7,263 nucleotides of DNA from Rhodoferax sp. (GTDB lineage Bacteria > Pseudomonadota > Gammaproteobacteria > Burkholderiales > Burkholderiaceae_C), in assembly GCA_030683195.1 (NCBI GenBank), contig JAUXQA010000369.1, positions 1 to 7,263 of the forward strand. The letters run 5' to 3'. Made by a program: the position numbers and the translations under genes. Positions 5,806 through 7,263 of the stretch are shown here, one piece after another; within the stretch, counting starts at the first letter, position 1; each line of letters begins with the position of its first letter. A model generated the notes under the pieces. That model did no database searches and was not told the origin of the DNA. It saw nothing but the letters and a program-made list of their open reading frames with translations.

Positions 5806-5808
5806 TAT
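5783..5808. promoter_or_regulatory. HipB operator O1: ATAATGTCC-N8-GGACATTAT
   Basis: Two perfect 9-base arms (5783-5791 and 5800-5808) flank an 8-base spacer. The E. coli HipB operator is TATCC-N8-GGATA, so the TCC-N8-GGA core and the spacing are the same. The site overlaps the hipB start region and the candidate -10. Sequence symmetry is direct; binding follows from the family. Confidence 0.75.
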
Positions 5809-5832
5809 GACTTTTATTGCTATTTTTGTCTT
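5804..5832 (-). promoter_or_regulatory. Candidate hipBA promoter
   Basis: On the minus strand AAGACA (5827-5832; 4 of 6 to TTGACA) and CATAAT (5804-5809; 5 of 6 to TATAAT) are exactly 17 bases apart. The expected start site is 5796-5798, at the second possible hipB ATG. The -35 lies in O2 and the -10 in O1, so HipB binding would block both. Confidence 0.5.
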
Positions 5833-5844
5833 TTAACCAGGACG
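5827..5844. promoter_or_regulatory. Second, imperfect HipB operator O2
   Basis: TGTCT-N8-GGACG matches 8 of the 10 arm positions of O1's TGTCC-N8-GGACA. Its centre lies 40 bases from that of O1, near four helical turns. It overlaps the candidate -35. E. coli hipBA also has multiple spaced operators. Confidence 0.45.
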
Positions 5845-5870
5845 AAATAGGCTCTAGCCGTCCTGTCCAT
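5845..5870 (+). repeat. Short intergenic repeat, copy 2
   Basis: AAATAGGCTCTAGCCGTC followed by CTGTCCAT is the partner of 4129-4155. The two copies flank the hipBA module in direct orientation, about 1.7 kb apart. Only the left half of the presumed hairpin element is clear in this copy. Confidence 0.45.
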
Positions 5871-5918
5871 CGGTAGGGCCCAGTTTATTTTGAGTGGCGT
5901 GCACAGCACGCAAATGCA

Positions 5919-5936
5919 CCAATGGATTGCCGCGCC
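5919..5936 (+). repeat. 18-bp repeat shared with 6868-6885
   Basis: CCAATGGATTGCCGCGCC differs from 6868-6885 at one base and has the same orientation. It ends next to the rfbA remnant stop. It looks like the left half of the ATTGC...GCAAT element seen complete at 6868-6899. Confidence 0.5.
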
Positions 5937-6173
5937 CTACTTCACCAACCCCATCAAATACCGCCTATACCCATTCTTGGCCAGCGGCGCCGCCAGCTGT
6001 AGCAGCTGCTCTGTGCTGATCCACCTTTGACCATACGCAATCTCCTCCGGGCAGCTCACCTGCAAACCCTGGCGTTTTTGGAGGGTGCTGATGAAGCTGG
6101 CGGCGTCCAGCAGGCTGTCATGCGTGCCGGTGTCTAGCCAGGCAAAGCCTCGGCCCATGATCTCTACGCTGAG
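5937..6173 (-). pseudogene. rfbA: C-terminal remnant of glucose-1-phosphate thymidylyltransferase
   Basis: The frame reads SVEIMGRGFAWLDTGTHDSL, continues with FISTLQKRQGL and VSCPEEIAY, and ends AAPLAKNGYRRYLMGLVK. This is unmistakably the last 78 or so residues of RfbA/RmlA, a protein of about 290 residues that makes dTDP-glucose for rhamnose and O-antigen synthesis. The N-terminal nucleotide-binding and catalytic parts are missing. Homology runs upstream through LSVEI and stops at an in-frame TAA within the sequence from 6174, so the internal Met at 6158 is not a real start. No other dTDP-rhamnose gene is nearby. The remnant shows that a deletion or rearrangement joined sugar-nucleotide DNA to the toxin-antitoxin cluster. 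Confidence 0.85.
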
Positions 6174-6198
6174 TTAATTTGAATCTGACCCTAATTAA
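6174..6198. repeat. REP-like motif at the rfbA breakpoint
   Basis: The stretch TTAATTTGAATCTGACCC (6174-6191) followed by TAATTAA has inverted ends (TTAATT and AATTAA). It resembles the AATTTGACTCTGACCCC-type repeats I recall near IS200-like (REP-associated) transposases in proteobacteria. It sits exactly where rfbA homology ends and 3 bases before the stop of the next toxin gene. Family assignment is from memory and degenerate. Confidence 0.4.
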
Positions 6199-6201
6199 CA
6201 G

Positions 6202-6573
6202 TCAACTCAAAGGCTTGAGCCCGAGTGATTGCGTCGTCAAACCGCCCGTTGTCTGGAGGGCTTGGTCATTAGTGAACAAAATGGCGTCGCGATTGATAGC
6301 GCTAGCCGCAATGATGGCGTCTGGCAGTTTGATCCGCTTTTGCTTGCGCAGTTTGATCGCTTCCAGGCAAACCGCTTGCGTCAATTCAATACGATCAAGC
6401 AGGGTCAATAGCTCTGTAATTTTTTCCTCATCTTGATCGGACAGACCAGAAAACGACAGCAGTTCAATTTCTGAAATGACTGAAAAGCTGTATTGCCCGG
6501 CGGGCAATGGGGCCGCCAATCTACCGCCAATCAAGTGAATGATGGCGTTGGTATCAAGCAGATAACGTTGCAT
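6202..6573 (-). CDS. Second PIN-domain (VapC-like) toxin
   Basis: A 123-residue PIN-domain protein starting MQRYLLDTNAIIHLIGG. The acidic site is intact: D7 (LLDTN), E37 (SEIELLSF), D85 (LPDAIIAASA) and D103 (FTNDQAL), so RNase activity is predicted. The ATG at 6573 overlaps the antitoxin stop as TGATG, the usual coupling. An alternative ATG three codons earlier (6582) has no better ribosome site. The sequence differs clearly from the VapC at 3359-3757, so it is not a recent duplicate. Partner: the 79-residue protein just upstream. Its stop is 3 bases from the REP-like motif. Confidence 0.87.
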   Translation of the reverse strand: MQRYLLDTNAIIHLIGGRLAAPLPAGQYSFSVISEIELLSFSGLSDQDEEKITELLTLLDRIELTQAVCLEAIKLRKQKRIKLPDAIIAASAINRDAILFTNDQALQTTGGLTTQSLGLKPLS

Positions 6574-6812
6574 CAGTTCCATTCTGCGCGAACCTGGTTT
6601 TGGTAAGCCACGCCATCAACCGCACTAAAAGCGCTGACACCGCCGGCAAGTTGCATCACGCGGCTGATATTGGTTTGCGTATGAGCATGCTGATCAATGG
6701 CTTTATCCAAAACAATGACCATTTCATGGTGCCCGGGCTGCACCGTCAAGGGCAACTGAATAGTGACTTGCCTATTGGGCAAGACATCGCAGGCAAGATT
6801 GAGAGTGAGCAT
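6573..6812 (-). CDS. Probable antitoxin partner of the second PIN toxin
   Basis: A 79-residue protein with strand-rich N-terminus LTLNLACDVLPNRQVTIQLP, then VQPGHHEMVIVLDKAI, and a C-terminal region rich in Ala, Val and Gly that may bind the toxin. It is not a VapB/AbrB, Phd or ribbon-helix-helix protein that I recognise. The CDVxxNRQVxIxLP opening recalls small uncharacterised proteins found ahead of PIN genes (memory only). AGGA lies 8 bases before the ATG at 6812. The gene order (small protein first, one-base overlap with the toxin) is the main reason to call it an antitoxin. Confidence 0.7.
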   Translation of the reverse strand: MLTLNLACDVLPNRQVTIQLPLTVQPGHHEMVIVLDKAIDQHAHTQTNISRVMQLAGGVSAFSAVDGVAYQNQVRAEWN

Positions 6813-6847
6813 GTTTAGCGTCCTGTTAGTTGGTACGGCGCATTTTG

Positions 6848-6860
6848 CCGCTTTAGGCGG
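6848..6860. promoter_or_regulatory. Small inverted repeat CCGC-N5-GCGG upstream of the PIN antitoxin
   Basis: CCGCTTTAGGCGG forms arms of four bases with a five-base centre, 36-48 bases upstream of the antitoxin start. Position fits an autoregulatory operator, but such a short GC-rich palindrome can occur by chance. Confidence 0.3.
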
Positions 6861-6867
6861 TCATTTT

Positions 6868-6899
6868 CCAATGGATTGCTGCGCCACGCTCGCAATGAC
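6868..6899. repeat. Intergenic ATTGC...GCAAT repeat
   Basis: Begins CCAATGGATTGCTGCGCC and ends CGCTCGCAATGAC. ATTGC (6875-6879) and GCAAT (6892-6896) can form a stem. It resembles the dispersed CGCAATGACG repeats I recall from many proteobacterial genomes. The left part is shared with 5919-5936. Confidence 0.5.
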
Positions 6900-6916
6900 G
6901 AATCCCCCCGGCCCCC

Positions 6917-7099
6917 TCACCGCCAAAACCCCCGCGCCACCCACAACCCCACGCAGATGCCCACCGCATCCGCCAGCAAATCATCCAGCCCCGCCACCCG
7001 GCCCGGCAGCGTGGACTGGTGCAGCTCGTCGGCCACACCCACCGCCCCCGCCAGCAACGCCGCCACCGCCAAAGCCGCACCGGGGCGCAAAGCCCAGCG
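6917..7099 (-). pseudogene. C-terminal remnant of a VanZ-family membrane protein
   Basis: The frame reads WALRPGAALAVAALLAGAVG, then VADELHQSTLPGRVAGLDDL and LADAVGICVGLWVARGFWR before a TGA at 6917. The DE-x-HQ...PGR...D-x-LAD-x-x-G pattern between two hydrophobic helices is the VanZ signature. The first helices and any start are missing: homology stops at the 41-bp repeat (7101-7141). VanZ proteins are small integral membrane proteins, one of which gives low teicoplanin resistance in enterococci; role in proteobacteria is unknown. The remnant is GC-rich like the host genes, unlike the toxin-antitoxin genes beside it. Confidence 0.7.
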
Positions 7100-7100
7100 G

Positions 7101-7141
7101 GCGCCCGGGGAGGGAATTAAGCAGTTTTTTAATCATTTATG
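7101..7141 (+). repeat. 41-bp direct repeat, copy B
   Basis: Begins GCGCCCGGGGAGGG and ends TTAATCATTTATG; partner of 4084-4124. The identity between copies stops at 7141, exactly where the IS66-like end begins, which suggests that the insertion interrupted a longer repeat. Confidence 0.8.
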
Positions 7142-7263
7142 GTAACTACTCAGCTCACCCAGCAAAGCTGGGCTGGATAGTCTGGCGCTTAAACACGCTG
7201 ACCAAGCAGTCAAACAGATTGATCTTTTGTTTGTTCATGGTGGCCAAGTAGGAGCGAATGGTA
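7142..7263 (-). mobile_element. End of an IS66-like insertion sequence
   Basis: From 7142 the sequence begins GTAACTACTCAGC. IS66-family elements have terminal inverted repeats starting GTAA. The stop of a transposase-like frame lies 13 bases inside, as expected for a right end. The rest of the element lies beyond the window. CATTTATG (7134-7141) would be the candidate 8-base target duplication. Confidence 0.5.
7155..7262 (-). CDS. C-terminal end of an IS66-family transposase (partial)
   Basis: Thirty-five codons running in from the right edge: TIRSYLATMNKQKINLFDCL then VSVFKRQTIQPSFAG and TGA. The IRSYLATMxKQxxNxxDxL...VF pattern matches the C-terminal tail of some IS66 TnpC transposases, which lies after the DDE domain. 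No catalytic residue is visible in the window. A perfect CCCAGC-AAA-GCTGGG hairpin (7158-7172) covers the last codons. Confidence 0.55.
   Translation of the reverse strand, partial: TIRSYLATMNKQKINLFDCLVSVFKRQTIQPSFAG

Noticed and set aside
5897..5911. Hairpin GCGTGC-ACA-GCACGC as a terminator
   Set aside because: The stem is perfect, but no T-run follows on either strand, so an intrinsic terminator is not supported.
5937..6158. A 73-residue minus-strand gene starting at 6158
   Set aside because: RfbA homology continues upstream of that Met, so this is the end of a truncated gene rather than a small gene.
4020..6850. Integron cassette array, suggested by serial toxin-antitoxin genes on one strand
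   Set aside because: I found no attC-type pairs (GTTRRRY with RYYYAAC and the inner boxes) between the modules, and no integrase.
6763..7251. Plus-strand 162-codon frame rich in Pro and Ala
   Set aside because: It is antisense to the VanZ remnant, crosses a repeat and the IS66-like boundary, and has low-complexity composition typical of a shadow in GC-rich DNA.

Overview
The window looks like chromosomal DNA of a betaproteobacterium of the Comamonadaceae type (Rhodoferax, Polaromonas or Acidovorax relatives). This rests on the GC-rich codon use of the left genes, the DUF2844/DUF3443 gene pair, and short intergenic repeats that resemble ones I remember from that family. The assignment is inference, because no rRNA or marker gene is present.

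Left third (1-3003): two divergent genes share an AT-rich promoter. The truncated minus-strand gene is perhaps methylmalonyl-CoA mutase; the plus-strand gene is a GntR/FCD regulator. Facing the regulator, and overlapping its 3' end by 13 bases, is a compact three-gene minus-strand operon. It runs, in order of transcription, from a 75-residue membrane-anchored protein, to an exported DUF2844 protein, to a DUF3443 lipoprotein that carries two DTGS motifs and reads like a pepsin-type aspartic protease.

Middle and right (3004-6812): a dense run of toxin-antitoxin genes, all on the minus strand. It holds a ParD-like antitoxin with no visible toxin, a vapBC pair, a hipBA pair, and a second PIN-domain toxin with a small antitoxin of a family I cannot name. 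vapBC and hipBA each carry a clear inverted-repeat operator at the promoter or start. The hip site (TGTCC-N8-GGACA) has the same architecture as the E. coli HipB operator.

Gene debris lies between the modules and beyond them: a Nudix-hydrolase C-terminus (4170-4310), an RfbA/RmlA C-terminus (5937-6173), a VanZ-family C-terminus (6917-7099), and the end of an IS66-like element running off the window (7142-7263). Two near-identical 41-bp direct repeats (4084-4124 and 7101-7141) bracket about 3 kb holding hipBA, the second PIN pair and the debris. The region reads as a recombination-prone scrap island in which addiction modules have stayed intact while neighbouring genes decayed.

The most interesting points are the pepsin-like lipoprotein operon, the hip promoter/operator arrangement (possibly leaderless), the HipA that seems to lack the E. 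coli Ser150 phosphosite, and the repeat-bounded toxin-antitoxin cluster.
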